Shown here piece by piece: positions 11,924 to 22,879 of a stretch of DNA of 64,000 nt. The stretch lies in NCBI GenBank assembly GCA_025738555.1, contig JAOVFP010000006.1, positions 4,898,001-4,962,000 on the forward strand, written 5' to 3'. The stretch comes from Cyathus striatus (taxonomy: Eukaryota > Basidiomycota > Agaricomycetes > Agaricales > Nidulariaceae). The position numbers were made by a program, and so were the translations under genes. Positions within the stretch are counted from its first letter, which is position 1; every line of letters begins with the position of its first letter. A model generated the notes under the pieces. It did not search any database, was not told the origin of the DNA, and saw only the letters and a list, made by a program, of their open reading frames with translations.

Positions 11924-12185
11924 TGTCACAGGCTTTCATTTCAATTTTTGTGTTGCACTGTTATATACTTTGGAGTCATGTTGTAGGCTGGTATATCTAC
12001 CAGTATTGTGTTGTGTGGTGATGTCATTATACCATAGATTACATTTATAATACTATGCCATTTGTTGCTGTTAAGTTCCTTGTGATAAAGTCAATTAACA
12101 TAACTTAGAACATATTAAGACTTAAAATCATAATTTTCAGGGTGGGATTGAGTGTGGAAACATGTGTGCACTGCCACTTGAAATA
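11924..12185. other. 3' flank of the Cys-cluster gene, nothing else seen
   Basis: AT-rich sequence between the stop codon and the MITE at 12186. No ORF or repeat recognised. Confidence 0.4.
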
Positions 12186-12567
12186 TACTGTCATTGATCA
12201 ACACTTTGCTAAACCCTGTTGAGTTGCTATTTCTTGAATATCACCGCAGTAACACTTCTACAAGCCATAAAAATTTACAGGTATATTGGCTGTACATATT
12301 AAAACTTGTGCTAAAAGTTTCAAGACAACAGAACAGGTAGTTCTGGAGTCCCTTCAAAAGTAGGAAATTTGATGCATTATCACACTTGCTGCCATGATGT
12401 TTCGATAGCAATCAAGGAGTTTCCTGGAAGGAGGTCAAGCAAATGTCTCATGTTGTGCATACATGCTGCGGACCTCCAAACTGGCTGATTGCAGCATTGT
12501 GACATTGCGTGACAAACTCAAAAATAGCGACTTGATGGGGTTGGTGAAGTGTTGATCAACGACAGTA
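12186..12567. mobile_element. MITE with TA target duplication (Tc1/mariner-pogo type)
   Basis: The ends are inverted repeats. The left begins TACTGTCATTGATCAACACT and the right, reverse-complemented, TACTGTCGTTGATCAACACT. The similarity continues imperfectly to ~31 bp. TA flanks both ends (12184-12185, 12568-12569). The 382-bp body has no coding capacity. Confidence 0.8.
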
Positions 12568-12754
12568 TACATATCCAGGATATGTGATGGGAGCCAGATA
12601 TAAAAGGTAATGGGAATGATAATAATAACTTGAACTAATAATAGGTCGCCAAAGCTTTAGACTAATAATAGCTTGCAAGTTATTATTGAATATGCACAGG
12701 TTGTTTGCATTTAATATGTTATGTGTTTCGATACAAGATGCAGGAATTATACTA

Positions 12755-12885
12755 ATAATATGGTAAAGTATCTAATAAAACAATTGTAGGACAAGTATAA
12801 TACAGTAAAGCATCTAATAAAACAATTGTAGGACAATATAATATGGTAAAGCATCTAATAAAACAATTGTAGGACAAGTAGTATG
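12755..12885. repeat. tandem repeat, about three ~42-bp units
   Basis: Three successive copies contain GGTAAAGCATCTAATAAAAC followed by AATTGTAGGACAAGTA, with small indels between units. No coding potential. Confidence 0.75.
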
Positions 12886-12993
12886 ATCAAGATGTAAGTA
12901 CAGGATGTCAGTGTGATAATAGTACGCCTATCACTTCCTGTAGGAAGGTGAGCAGGAAAGAAAATAAGAGAAAAGATCTACTTACACAGGATA

Positions 12994-13357
12994 TCAAATT
13001 TGGGTCCAATCAAATGCACAACAAGTACATTTCCCTAACCGTACATGAAACTGCAAGAACTGATAGATGAAGATGTAAGTTCAAATTCATCGGTATAGTA
13101 ATATGAATCACTTACCTTCCACCCTTTCTTTTTGTCTGATATACATTCAATGATTTTCTCCAATTTCCCCTTCCTCCAAGTTGGCCCCAGTCTATGACCT
13201 CTGTAGATATGTTCATGGTAGAAGACCATGACATCATCGCCGATCTGGAAGGTGAACTGATTGATGTATAATTAGGAGAAATATAACACCATACCTTGTA
13301 TTTCTTCAGCTGTTCATTGTAACTGAGTGTTTTGATAGGGGGGATCCTCTTCAGCAT
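12994..13357 (-). pseudogene. small spliced gene fragment, retroelement-like
   Basis: Read on the minus strand, three short exons can be joined. 13357-13295 encodes MLKRIPPIKTLSYNEQLKKY. After a 38-nt intron (13257-13294) comes QIGDDVMVFYHE...GHRLGPTWRKGKLEKI. After a further intron (GTAAGT...TATCAG) there is a short Cys-containing tail ending at 12994. The middle exon resembles the C-terminal tail of Gypsy integrases (GD.V.V...GR.L.P.W.G), but the likeness is weak. Upstream of the first exon a stop codon blocks extension. A solo LTR lies 200 bp upstream but has its own target duplication and need not be related. Confidence 0.3.
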
Positions 13358-13553
13358 CTAAGCAAAGTTAGAATTATTACTAGAGTGCCAAAATACCAAA
13401 CTTACCTGAGCAATGCTTGAAAGTTAAGACTTTGAGTAGTTGAGGAAGCTGGAAGATGACCAGATGGCTTTTGAACCCATTGAAGCTTAATTCAAACTCC
13501 ATGTCCTGCCCACAACATTATACAAGGGTTGGTGCATCTACTCCAATGCCAAC

Positions 13554-14319
13554 TGTTATATCCATGTCCGGATACATTGTGCCGACGTTCCCACGTGACC
13601 TTCTAACATACCCGGTCCATTCCCGGAATGTACCCACTTCGGGTTTACACTTCCCGACGTTCCCGCCCGGGAACGTACCCAGAACCCGTCGGGTTTTCTA
13701 TCAGATACTTTGGATATGTACTTTCTCTTATGACGGCCTCACCGCGTCATCATTCTATTACTCCTCTCTTCCATTCCTACTTATACGTTTCATTATGGCC
13801 TTTGTAGATTAGTTCCTTATTCTTCATTCTGAGCGCGTCATTTGTGCCCCTACTCCGCTTTGCCAAGACTTCATTTCCTACTTACTCCTTTGACTTGTCC
13901 TTTGTATAATACTTCTACATTTGTATCTACAGGTTCCTACTTAGTATAAGTAGTCTTCCAGATGTAATAGGTAGTCTTCAGTATTCGTATCAACTCTGTA
14001 CACTTTCTTCCTACACTAAGTTCCGAAACCCACTCCGGGTTTTCCTTTGGGTTTCTCTCCCACTGCCTAGTGTAGTGGCGAAGCCCTCTCTTATACTCTG
14101 GAACGTTTCCTTACATTGGATATCGTCTGTTGTGAAATACGAACCATTCCCTGGGGATATCCAGGCGGCGCAGCACATACGCTGAAGCCATGGTTCACTT
14201 CTGCACTTCCGCTCTCGTTCCCATACCCGTACTCACTTCGGGTTTCCGTTATAGTTCTCCCACGCCCTCCGGGTGTCGTCGCATTCATTTCCCAGTAGGA
14301 AGGGAATCGGTACGTAACA
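13554..14319. mobile_element. solo LTR (Gypsy-like), TSD CCAAC
   Basis: The element begins TGTTATATCCATGTCCGG and ends GGTACGTAACA, giving TGTTA/TAACA termini. It is flanked by perfect 5-bp duplications CCAAC at 13549-13553 and 14320-14324. The 766-bp body includes a segment on the minus strand (GCTTCAGCGTATGTGCTGCG) like the conserved part of the LTRs at 51.9 and 58.0 kb, so it is a more distant relative. It is richer in CpG than its surroundings, which suggests a fairly recent insertion. ORFs inside it are not genes. Confidence 0.88.
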
Positions 14320-15156
14320 CCAACACACATACGCCATTTTTAATGATTCGTATGCTACATGTACATGATGGACTATGAACTACTAAATATCAAGAAATTC
14401 ACTAGGTAGAGTGTGCCATATCTACACTGCTTCTTTATAATTGCTGGGTATTCTTTAAGAACTTTTCAGCATATATACAAATGTAATGTTTCCTACATAA
14501 CATCAAGTATAGACACAGTTTTAGCATTGTTTCATACAAGTCCAAAGAGTCACGTGGTGCTGGAACAATAATGATGTACCTGGAAAACAGTTACAAAGCA
14601 TGTAGAGGAAATTACAGTCCATTTAGGTGGTTTACCATAAGTGCAATTAAGGCACCCACAGAACCAGTAACCTCATACACTGAATACTCAGGTAACAGGC
14701 TGAGAGCTGTTGAGGGTGTGTTGATAACGGAGTGAAAAGATAAACATGTGGGCGTCTGATGTGAGATGTGAGTGCCAGGCGTATTATTGCCGTAGCTCAG
14801 CAGTATGCTAGGGTGGTTTCAGGTACCCATTTACATGATTAACAATGAAATGTTTTCATCATAGCAACCTAACTTAATGGTAAATTGTCATCTTTCGGAT
14901 TTCAGATTTCATATTTCAGTCTGTGCAGGTTAGTGTTCGAATCCAGCCTAAAGTAAACATGTATTATTTTTGTACCACTGAATGGCATTTCTAAGTAGCT
15001 ATATTTAATGGCTTTCTTTGATCAATGTGGCATTTACCATATACATACCAAACAGATGTTTCTTTAAGTTCTTTTCTCTTTGTTAAGGAAAAACATGTTG
15101 TTGAAGTAAATATAAAAAGGAGATATTTACAGTGCATATGATATTTAACTACTGAT
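14320..15156. other. intergenic, no feature seen
   Basis: Unique AT-rich sequence. A short TGTTCGAATCC (14933 region) recalls a tRNA B box, but no cloverleaf can be built around it. Confidence 0.4.
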
Positions 15157-17776
15157 TTAATCCCTTTGCATTCCTCCCGAAACTTTCTCATATTCCTTGG
15201 CAGGAATCATTATAGTTAGAAAGTGATGTGATTGTTTATGTGTTTCACCCAGCTCATTGAGATGTGCAACATTTCTCATCACCATCAGCATGTGCCACCT
15301 TCCTTCATCCATGTCAGGTGCCATGTTAGTGCTCCCAGTATAATAGTCGTCAACCATCAAAAGCATCTCCCTCTTCATATTTTCGATCACAAAATCCTGT
15401 ATTCGAGTCAACATAAACTCCTCTGGTTTAAAGGTTTCGGTCTTTATTATATTGTCGGATGGATCTGAATATAGAAGCGGGAAGCTGTTAGTCTGCATGC
15501 TATATGCAAAGAAGAAGACAACAACAGCACACCTCCAACCCATTGTGAGAGCTTCCAGATTCTATAGAAATAGAGTTCCATAAGTCCCAATTCAACATAA
15601 CAGCCACAGTCCAAAGTATCCTTGTTTCGAAGCTGATAGATATGACTTCGCAACTTTCTCTCCACAGGTATGTTATTATCACCTGCCATAATTACTGACT
15701 GAGGACCAGGAACTCCTAGTATAGTTGGAACCTTCTTTTTATCACCTTCACCATTGAGCTCACCATTGAGCACGTAATTTCGCTGGATATGATGCCTCAG
15801 ACGTTGTACATTATCGGAATTTGTCGTCAGCCCCTCTAAGGCAAGTAGACAGTCGACGTATGCAAACTCAGACCCCTTCGACGTCACTGGATCACTCAAG
15901 GCAGTTCTTTGAAGTCCACTACCCAGCTTTTGAGCTCCCTCATTGAGGAAAAGGTTTATGTCTGATGAACAATGAGTGCTTTAAAAGACAAGTGAAAGGA
16001 ACAGAGAGACATACACGACTCTTTGTCTTCATCCAAGAACTCGAATGGGATATTGTGACTCCCACTTCCTCTGACTTCATATTTAAAAGGAGAGGTTGGC
16101 ATTTTCCTGTAAATAAAGTCAACTTCATTCATTGTGAGCTAACAGTTGATGTACCAATCACTTCGATATCAGAGCCTGACTCTATGGGACACACTTTTAG
16201 TTTGGTACATATCTGTGGAACAGTTATGTACTAGTAAGCATGTCACTGACTATTTCTACATCCGAGTCCGAATCAATGGCAGAGCCATTACACCTAACGA
16301 ATATGATACCTGACTCCCCTATACATGACATAACTTTCTCCTTAACCTGACTGGGTATATGTACATTCTCTTCCAAGAATATCTTTACATCCGCTTTAGG
16401 ATCAAGAACAAGTCTCTGGAAGGGTGAATAGGCTAAGGTAGAAACATTTTTAAAAGGGTGATCTATGCAGCTGTCTTCGAAAGAGTAAGCAATATTTCAC
16501 TGTAATTTGAAGCTACTTACTGTCAAGATGTTGGCTTGATGAAACAATCCCCAAGTCCAACTCTGACTCCTCTATCAGAGCAATTGGGGCTTTATCCACT
16601 TTTGATAGTAACACGGCGTCAATGTGTGTGCACAGAGTGCTACCACCACTATTCTCCAGTTCCTCAGGTGTTGGTGCCACTGCTTTCAGCTTGGACAAGA
16701 GCATGGATGCTTGTTCAGTGAAGGGCTGTGACTAAAGTAAGAAACAAGACAAACATAACTGAATAATTAGATGCATACCATAAAGGTGCTGTTAATCATT
16801 CCTGAAGGCTGAGAAGACTGGATTTAGAAGATAATTAATTAATCATGAGATTGAAGCATTAGGCACATACTATGGATTTGGTACCACCAATCATTCCTGA
16901 AAAGGAAGGCTGAAAAAACCAAAATTAGAGTTGAGAAGCATGGAGATGATCGACAATCAGCACTTCTGCTTACATAATCAGCACTGGGCTGGAACAGAAC
17001 AACAAGTCAGCAGTACTTAGAACATGAAAAATGATAATCATACCATCAGTTTGGGGGAGTCAGGAAAATTATAGGTTGCATGAACCAAGGTTCTACCAGA
17101 AACCATGCCAAAATCCAGGGGTGAACCAGCAGAAAATACTGATTCACTAATGTCCCCTGGTGGTGGTTTTGGTGGTTTTGATGGCCTGGATGCTGGGGGG
17201 GAGGCTCTGCTCATCTTCCCTAGTGGTGGTATTGGTGGTTTTGTTGTACTCAGTCCTTCAGAAATTCCAGGAGGATCTTCTGGTGTCTCTGCTGTAGTGG
17301 AAGAAGAAACCTTCGGAATTTCTGAAGAACTCAGAATAACAGAACCACCAATACTGCCACCAGGGAAGACGAGCAGATCCCTCCCCTCAGCATCCAAGCC
17401 ATCAGCTCCTCCAAGAAATGTTGTATTATCAATATCCATGCCAACATCACATTCAGGAGGCCCACCAGCATCCAACTGGCCAATGGCTGAGGGACCATCA
17501 ATGTCAGCAGTCAGTGTAGGAGGGGGAGACATGACAACATCCAAGCCAGGTCACCCTAAACATGTCTGTGCAATATCGGGGTCCTCATAAGACTTCCCAA
17601 GTCTTGCTGATCTTCTTGTTAATACTCCGCCTGTGGAGGCTATAAAGTGTCAAAATTAGAGAAGTTCTCAGTAAGAGTTGTGACTTACCTTTGGGAGTTG
17701 TTTTCTTGGAAGTACACGCCATTGAGGGAAATTTAGGAGTATGGAGTGGGTATGATTCTGCATTTTTGAGTACCAT
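15157..17776 (-). pseudogene. multi-exon gene with phase-0 microexons, unknown function, probably degenerate
   Basis: Exons I can join on the minus strand: 17776-17689; 17639-17044 (introns 49 and 55 nt); microexons 16988-16974 (PSADY), 16909-16871 (PSFSGMIGGTKSI) and 16808-16779 (PSGMINSTFM); 16731-16521; 16474-~16256; ~16140-16015; 15961-~15550; ~15550-15157. Donors are GTAAGT, GTATGA, GTAAGC, GTATGT and GTATGC, and the three microexons are all phase 0. Exon 2 is Pro/Ser/Gly-rich. Later exons are compact (EFLDEDKES + YINLFLNEGAQKLGSG across the 53-nt intron 15962-16014; LMVDDYYTGSTNMAPDMDEG). Two SDSDVEI/GSDIEVI motifs resemble SUMO-interaction cores. Damage: TGA at 17551-17553 in exon 2; frame breaks near 16140 and 15550 that need either 35-41-nt introns or frameshifts. 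The family is not recognised. Confidence 0.5.
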
Positions 17777-18177
17777 TAACTAAATCTGTAATCCATTGCT
17801 GAGGACTCAGACCATTCCAAATACACTAATCACATGGCCCACAGTTGTCCATATGTGCTGTTTTGGAAGTATTCAATTGAAATACCCCTGTATATACATT
17901 ATGCAATGGGAAGGACCATTCTGGGTTTGCTAAACATGTGGAATCTAATCGCACAAGCAAAAAATGAGGGCAATATGATTGTTCCAAAAACTTAGAATCT
18001 TAAGCGATAAATTGCATGATTGGGAGTAATCAGCATGAGACATTTCATGGTATGGCTGGCACCCTCTGATAATCAAGCTGTTTTGTCATCGTTTCTTCCC
18101 CGCCCTTCTTCACAAAGTCAGTAATAATGTATGTTTCATAAATTGCTGCTATTGGTCATTTTATAATACTCTATAGG
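17777..18177. other. divergent intergenic region
   Basis: About 400 bp between two divergently oriented genes, so it should contain both promoters. No clear TATA box or repeat stands out. Confidence 0.3.
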
Positions 18178-18892
18178 ATGACATATTACAATCACTGGAA
18201 GAAGACTGCCGACGTTATAGAAATTACTACTATCCGAGGTCTCTCAAAGTTCAGAATGGACTCCAGCAGGGGGTTTATTTTTAATGCCTTCAATCTTGTC
18301 ATTCAAAATGAGGACAATGAAATTACTCACATCCCAAATGATAGTAATTTTGGATTTTGTCTTCCTGAAGAAGGTTATCTCTTTAACATGTTCATTTTCT
18401 GTGGCAAGATACATCTTATCATTTTCTGTTAATGTCATATACTTACAATTTCAGTAGATGAATCCAAGGAATATTGGACTGCATATAAACTCATTCACAC
18501 CAATCGAGTTTTCTTGTTGGTCTCCCTCTGACAACTTTATTCTTAATAAATATGAAGTTATCTGCTATTTCATAGAGCAGTGTGAACCCCATTGTCCTAT
18601 CACCTACATTAATTCCAACCAAGTGAGATGGATACCATGTACAGCAGATGAGCCTCTGAAGCTACAAATGGCAATAACTCAGGCAGTGGTTATCTGGACT
18701 GGAAATGGGTATTTGCATGACAGGAAACCCAGCTTTCAAAGCCTTTTTGTAGAGCCAATTAAAAAGTATGTGGTTCGAAACTATGGGCATCAGGTCACAT
18801 GTGGGTTTCCTGAGGAAGAGGATCCATATCCTGTCTATTTTTATGAGAGTGGCCATGGTCCTTGTGATGTGATTGGCATTAATACCTCATAG
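18178..18892 (+). CDS. hypothetical protein, two ORF segments, join unresolved
   Basis: A first segment (18178-~18400) encodes text such as WKKTADVIEITTIRGLSKF and ends in a lysine-poor hydrophobic run. A second (18458-18892) encodes EVICYFIEQCEPHCPITYIN and ends DPYPVYFYESGHGPCDVIGI. The gap contains a good acceptor (CAATTTCAG and the following TAG) but no donor gives a clean in-frame join, so either the donor is unusual or a frameshift is present. An AG acceptor immediately precedes the first segment, hinting at an upstream exon. Composition looks coding. Family unknown. Confidence 0.4.
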
Positions 18893-19045
18893 TCAATAAT
18901 TTGTAAATATTCTTTCTTTTCAACTTGCTGACTTGTTGGAGCCAAGAATGACGTAAGCTACAGTTAGAGATAACCTGAGATAACTTTACATTTGCCACTG
19001 AAGGACACACAGTCTCTGAAGTGCTTGCAGCTACAAGGGAAAGAA
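18893..19045. other. short intergenic stretch
   Basis: Nothing recognised apart from the start of the tRNA-like sequence that follows. Confidence 0.3.
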
Positions 19046-19152
19046 AAAAAGGTAGTGAACACCACAGGATTCGAACCTTGGACACCTGGCTTTCACACTG
19101 AATAAGAAAATCAACCATTGAACCAATCAACCACTGAACCAAGAGGCCTTTA
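19046..19152 (-). repeat. tRNA-related sequence, SINE-like
   Basis: On the minus strand CTTGGTTCAGTGGTTGA matches a polymerase III A box, and it is partly duplicated right after (TTGGTTCAATGGTTGA). About 45 nt later AAGGTTCGAATCC matches a B box, then a T-rich tract follows. The T stem pairs poorly and no acceptor stem closes, so it is not a functional tRNA. A tRNA-derived SINE head or a decayed tRNA is the likely explanation. Confidence 0.4.
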
Positions 19153-20755
19153 AGTCAGCTTGACAATCGAATTGATTTGACCACACTCTCAACAGACATC
19201 AATATTGTCTCGCATCCTTTGTCATCATGCCCAACAGTGACAACACAACTTTTTAATTACTCACTCACTATCTTCCATCCTCTTGTCACTATTTCACACA
19301 CACTTCACCGCACTTGCACATATTTGTACATGTAACCGATCTCTTACATCAAACGCCCTCATCACTACCTTCCTCCTTTGGGTATCCCTCCTCATCATTG
19401 ATGGACTGATGGCAGCTGTTTACCCCCTTCCTTGGTCATCATGCACAACAGTGAGAACATAAATATAACATTTACAACTCCAGTTTTGCTCATTTCTCTT
19501 AGATCTTTTCATCGATTTAGATGTACTGTATTATGCACACAATATATTGTAATAGGTATATAATAAATATTAACTTAGACGTGTAGAGTCTAAAATACGT
19601 CAAAAGTAAGAGAATGGTTATCTTCATTTCACAACAATATAACTATTATTTTGTATGATCAATAAATAGTATATATATGGGTTATTGAATTACATACTTC
19701 TTCATTGTCTGTAATTCACTACAAGATGGAACTTTTACATGAAAAATATACGAAAAATGCGAATAGTAATTTTGCAATATATACTTGACCAGCAATGAAT
19801 ATTCGGTATCCCTACCTCGGATGCATTTATATAGGGTACTGGAGGATAGCACAAAAGAGCCCACAGTGATACACAGCAACCTGAAAAAGACACTGTGACA
19901 TGAGATATTAAGAACATTATGTTTATGGCTACCAGAAGCATTTACAGTCTTTGACCACTTTTGTGAGCATATCTACTTACCCACTTCGTCAAATTCTTAG
20001 ATTTCTTTTGCCATGTACTCCTATGAATCTGGTGAATTCAACCGCATAATCAAGATAGTATTTGGATTTCTGTTTACATTTTAATCTTCGAAAAGGTACC
20101 TTTTATGTAGTACATTTGGTTAGCCTTGTTTATATCACTACAAACATGTTGTGCATGTATAGAAGGTTAGAATGTAGTGATACATTATTCACTATACTAA
20201 TTACATTGCTAGCTTCGAGAAGATAAAGATAGAATAGTCTGTTACTCACCACAACTTCTTTGTACATTGGTGTGACAATTTGTGCATATCATATCAAGCC
20301 TTGCTAATGTTCCAAACAAAAATACATTGAAAGCTGTTATAATTTACTTTATAATACTATACCATATAAAAGCCGTGTCACAGATGGGCTGGTAAGAAGA
20401 TAATCACTTCCTCTTTTCAGATATATTTGATCATTTATAACTTATATCAAAGTCAATATACATATATTAGATCTTATTGTATATAAAACACATTCCATTA
20501 CAATCTATTAGAGTAGCTAATAGACTTGAGCAAAAATTGGGCTGTAAATGGAGGAACTGTGAGCTCACTGTGATGTATGATGAAGGCCATTAGTCTATCA
20601 CTGATGACTTACCCTAATGAGGAAGGCAGCGGTGTTTGATTTTTTCTATCTTGCTTTTACACGTCTAGTCATATAAATAAGTTGTAAGTGATGTATTTTC
20701 CAAATCTACATGTAGGGTATAACACATTCAAAAATAGAATGGCAACTAACATATT
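19153..20755. other. AT-rich interval, one diverged repeat fragment
   Basis: No gene seen. About 19200-19560 shares words with the inner parts of the element at 53.5-56.1 kb (GCACTTGCACATATTTGTAC, and CATCATGCACAACAGTGAG versus CATCATGCTCAACAGTGAGC), so it may be a diverged fragment of that family. Confidence 0.35.
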
Positions 20756-22493
20756 CTACTTATCTGATAGCTCAGGTATAGTACGTCCACTCTCCTCCAT
20801 CATCCTAATTAATAAGTCATTCTTCTCAATTTGCGACTTAAGCTGTGACCTCAAATCTTGCAGTTCCTCTGCCCTCACTTCCTTTAGTCTATTAGTAAGA
20901 TTATGAAATAATTAGGCAATTTCGAGTGCAGTTTTATCACTGAATGGTGTTTTACATAATGTATGTGAGGTGAAATGCATTGCCAACCTTTCCCCAGTAT
21001 GTCATCCAAGAACCATCATTCAGGCACCGGTCTGATGGCACAAATGTTCACTCTAATGGATCAATTAATACAATCGTTGTACCCCCCAAAAAAAGAAGAA
21101 ACAAACCCTTTCAATAAGTTCTTTCACATGATGATTAAATCTCTTCGAGGCAGCACCTTTTGTAGGAATTAATGTTGGAAGAGATTGTCTATGTTTGATA
21201 GCTAGTCTAGATTTAGTAACTGAAACACTCAATTAATATTAAAAGACTAACCCTGTACTTTGCTTCCAAGTTGGACACCTTGTACCTCACTAAAGTCTTG
21301 CACGACACATCGGCATCATGTAGTTGTGGTTGCTGATGATGGGGGTGGCGATGGGGATGGGGATGGGGTGACAGTTCTTTGGGATATTCTAATAAGGTAG
21401 GGATCAATAACTTGAGGAGGTTGTAATAGGTTGTCTGTAGCCAACGATGTGTTGTCCAATGTGTTGCAGAAATTGTATGAGGTCAACAGCATGGGTTGCA
21501 GTGGTGCTGAGCCAAACACAGTTGGTAGCAGTGGCAAACCCTTGGGGTTAGCTAGCACAGGTAGGAGTGGTGGCAGTGGTAACAAATCAATACTTGTAGG
21601 CATCGGGAGTGGGATGGCTATTGAGACGTTAGACTGTAAGGTGGTTTCAGCTGTTAAAGCATATTCTATATGTGGAGCATTGCCAGCCAACAGTGTATCA
21701 CTCCCCTGGAAATGTCGTCAGAAAACCCTGCATTAAAACTAAAGTAAACTCACATTTCCCTGGCATGGATGTCTTACAGGAACCAATATTTCTGGTGCCG
21801 TCGATTGGGATGCTGGTGGAGAGGCATTCTGTAACAAGTATAAATGAGGAAAGTATACAAAAAGTATAATGAGAGAAGCTTACCGCAGAGGCCATGGCTT
21901 TCTTCTGTAAGGTGAACATACCAGAACATGTTAGCACAGAGTATTAATAAATATAATGAGAGGAACTTACAGACAATGTGGTAGCTCTCTTCTACAGAAA
22001 AAACATGTCAAACATATTATAGAATAATATAATGAAATGAGCTTACAGCTTTGGTGGAGGCTTTCTTCTGCAAGGAGAACATATCAGGACAGGTTATATA
22101 TAATATAATAAAGGAGGGGTTTACTGCTGAGGTGGTGACTTTCTTCTGAAAGGGAATTGCATCAGGACATAATGTAGAAAAGTATAAAGAGAGAAGCATA
22201 CAGCAGGGCTGGTAGCTTTCTTATGCAAGGGGGATGTGTCAGGATGGACATGACTTTCTAGAAGATAAATAAGCATACTACTGAGGTGGCAGCCTTCATC
22301 AGCGAAGAGGGCAGATGAGGTTAGAACATATAATTGATACCTGCAAATATTGACAGAACTCACACTTCACAGGGTACGACTGCCTGAAGGTTCAGAAATG
22401 TTTTGTTTGGCCTTCTGAAATGTGTGGATCCGATACAGTAATCTGAATGATAATGCCTACCTTCTGGTGCTTTCCAGTAGGACATCTACCCAT
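20756..22493 (-). CDS. unknown protein gene built from tandem microexons, coiled-coil tail
   Basis: The likely start is ATG at 22493 (MGRCPTGKHQK, exon 22493-22461), followed by a 46-nt intron and an exon beginning KAKQNISEPSG. Then comes a run of 21-nt phase-0 microexons of the form KKATTSA (22299-21884), a 51-nt exon at 21828-21778 (NASPPASQSTAPEILVP), a 72-nt intron, and a long exon at 21705-21251 rich in Pro/Leu. Exonic TKSRLAIKHRQSLPTLIPTK follows, and the terminal coiled coil QDLRSQLKSQIEKNDLLIRM ends SDK* at 20756. Inside the long exon the frame shifts by one across a CCCCAT hexanucleotide microsatellite (near 21340-21370). The last two splice joins are unresolved. It is probably nuclear given the basic, low-complexity N-terminus, but the function is unknown. 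Layout and microexon style resemble the neighbour at 15.2-17.8 kb. Confidence 0.5.
21884..22299 (-). repeat. tandem exon-intron array, 77-bp period, 21-nt microexons
   Basis: Microexons at 21884-21904 (KKAMASA), 21971-21991 (KRATTLS), 22047-22067 (KKASTKA), 22125-22145 (KKVTTSA), 22202-22222 (KKATSPA) and 22279-22299 (MKAATSV). Starts are 87, 76, 78, 77 and 77 bp apart. Each is 21 nt, phase 0, with donors GTAAGC, GTAAGT, GTAAGC, GTAAAC, GTATGC and GTATGC. Acceptors are CTTACAG, CTGTAG, CTTGCAG and CTTTCAG for the first four. The fifth acceptor is changed from CAG to CAT, although the next AG three bases on would keep frame. The sixth is degenerate. Intervening introns are 55-66 nt. Confidence 0.7.
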
Positions 22494-22879
22494 CACTACC
22501 AAAATGAAAGTAGGGGAGAAGACGCAAGGGGAGAAATGAAGGGAAGATGGTAACAAGGAAAGGTGTGATGTATTTAGGGGCTCACAAACAAGAGTGATAC
22601 TGTTAACTAAAACATGTTTTCATGTCATGTGGACAATTATCCAAGAATCATGTGTGATGAAGGATCGGCTTGATGGATTGGGAAAGCCAAGAGAAGCAGT
22701 TGAAAGAAGTCAGGGCAATTAAAATCATCAAGATTGCTTTAGCCTTTAGTATGTGTGATCAGTCAACTGCCAGATATGGAAATGGCCAAGTTTCCGATTC
22801 CCCAACCCACCATATCAGAAACTTTAACAATTCTCAGTAATCCACTAATTCAAACATTCTATACCAATCTCTACAAAGG
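22494..22879. other. divergent intergenic region
   Basis: About 390 bp between divergent genes. No repeat or RNA gene seen; presumably holds both promoters. Confidence 0.3.

Noticed and set aside
13456..13812. 118-aa plus-strand ORF
   Set aside because: Crosses the boundary of the solo LTR and has no motif.
14091..14330. 79-aa minus-strand ORF with coding-like composition
   Set aside because: Lies inside the solo LTR and crosses its end; composition reflects the GC-richer LTR.
14790..14960. Possible tRNA: GTAGCTCAGCAG and a distant GTTCGAATCC
   Set aside because: The boxes are ~140 bp apart and neither the acceptor nor the T stem pairs.
17105..17590. 161-aa plus-strand ORF
   Set aside because: Antisense of the Pro/Gly/Ser-rich exon 2 of the minus-strand gene, which has supporting splice sites.
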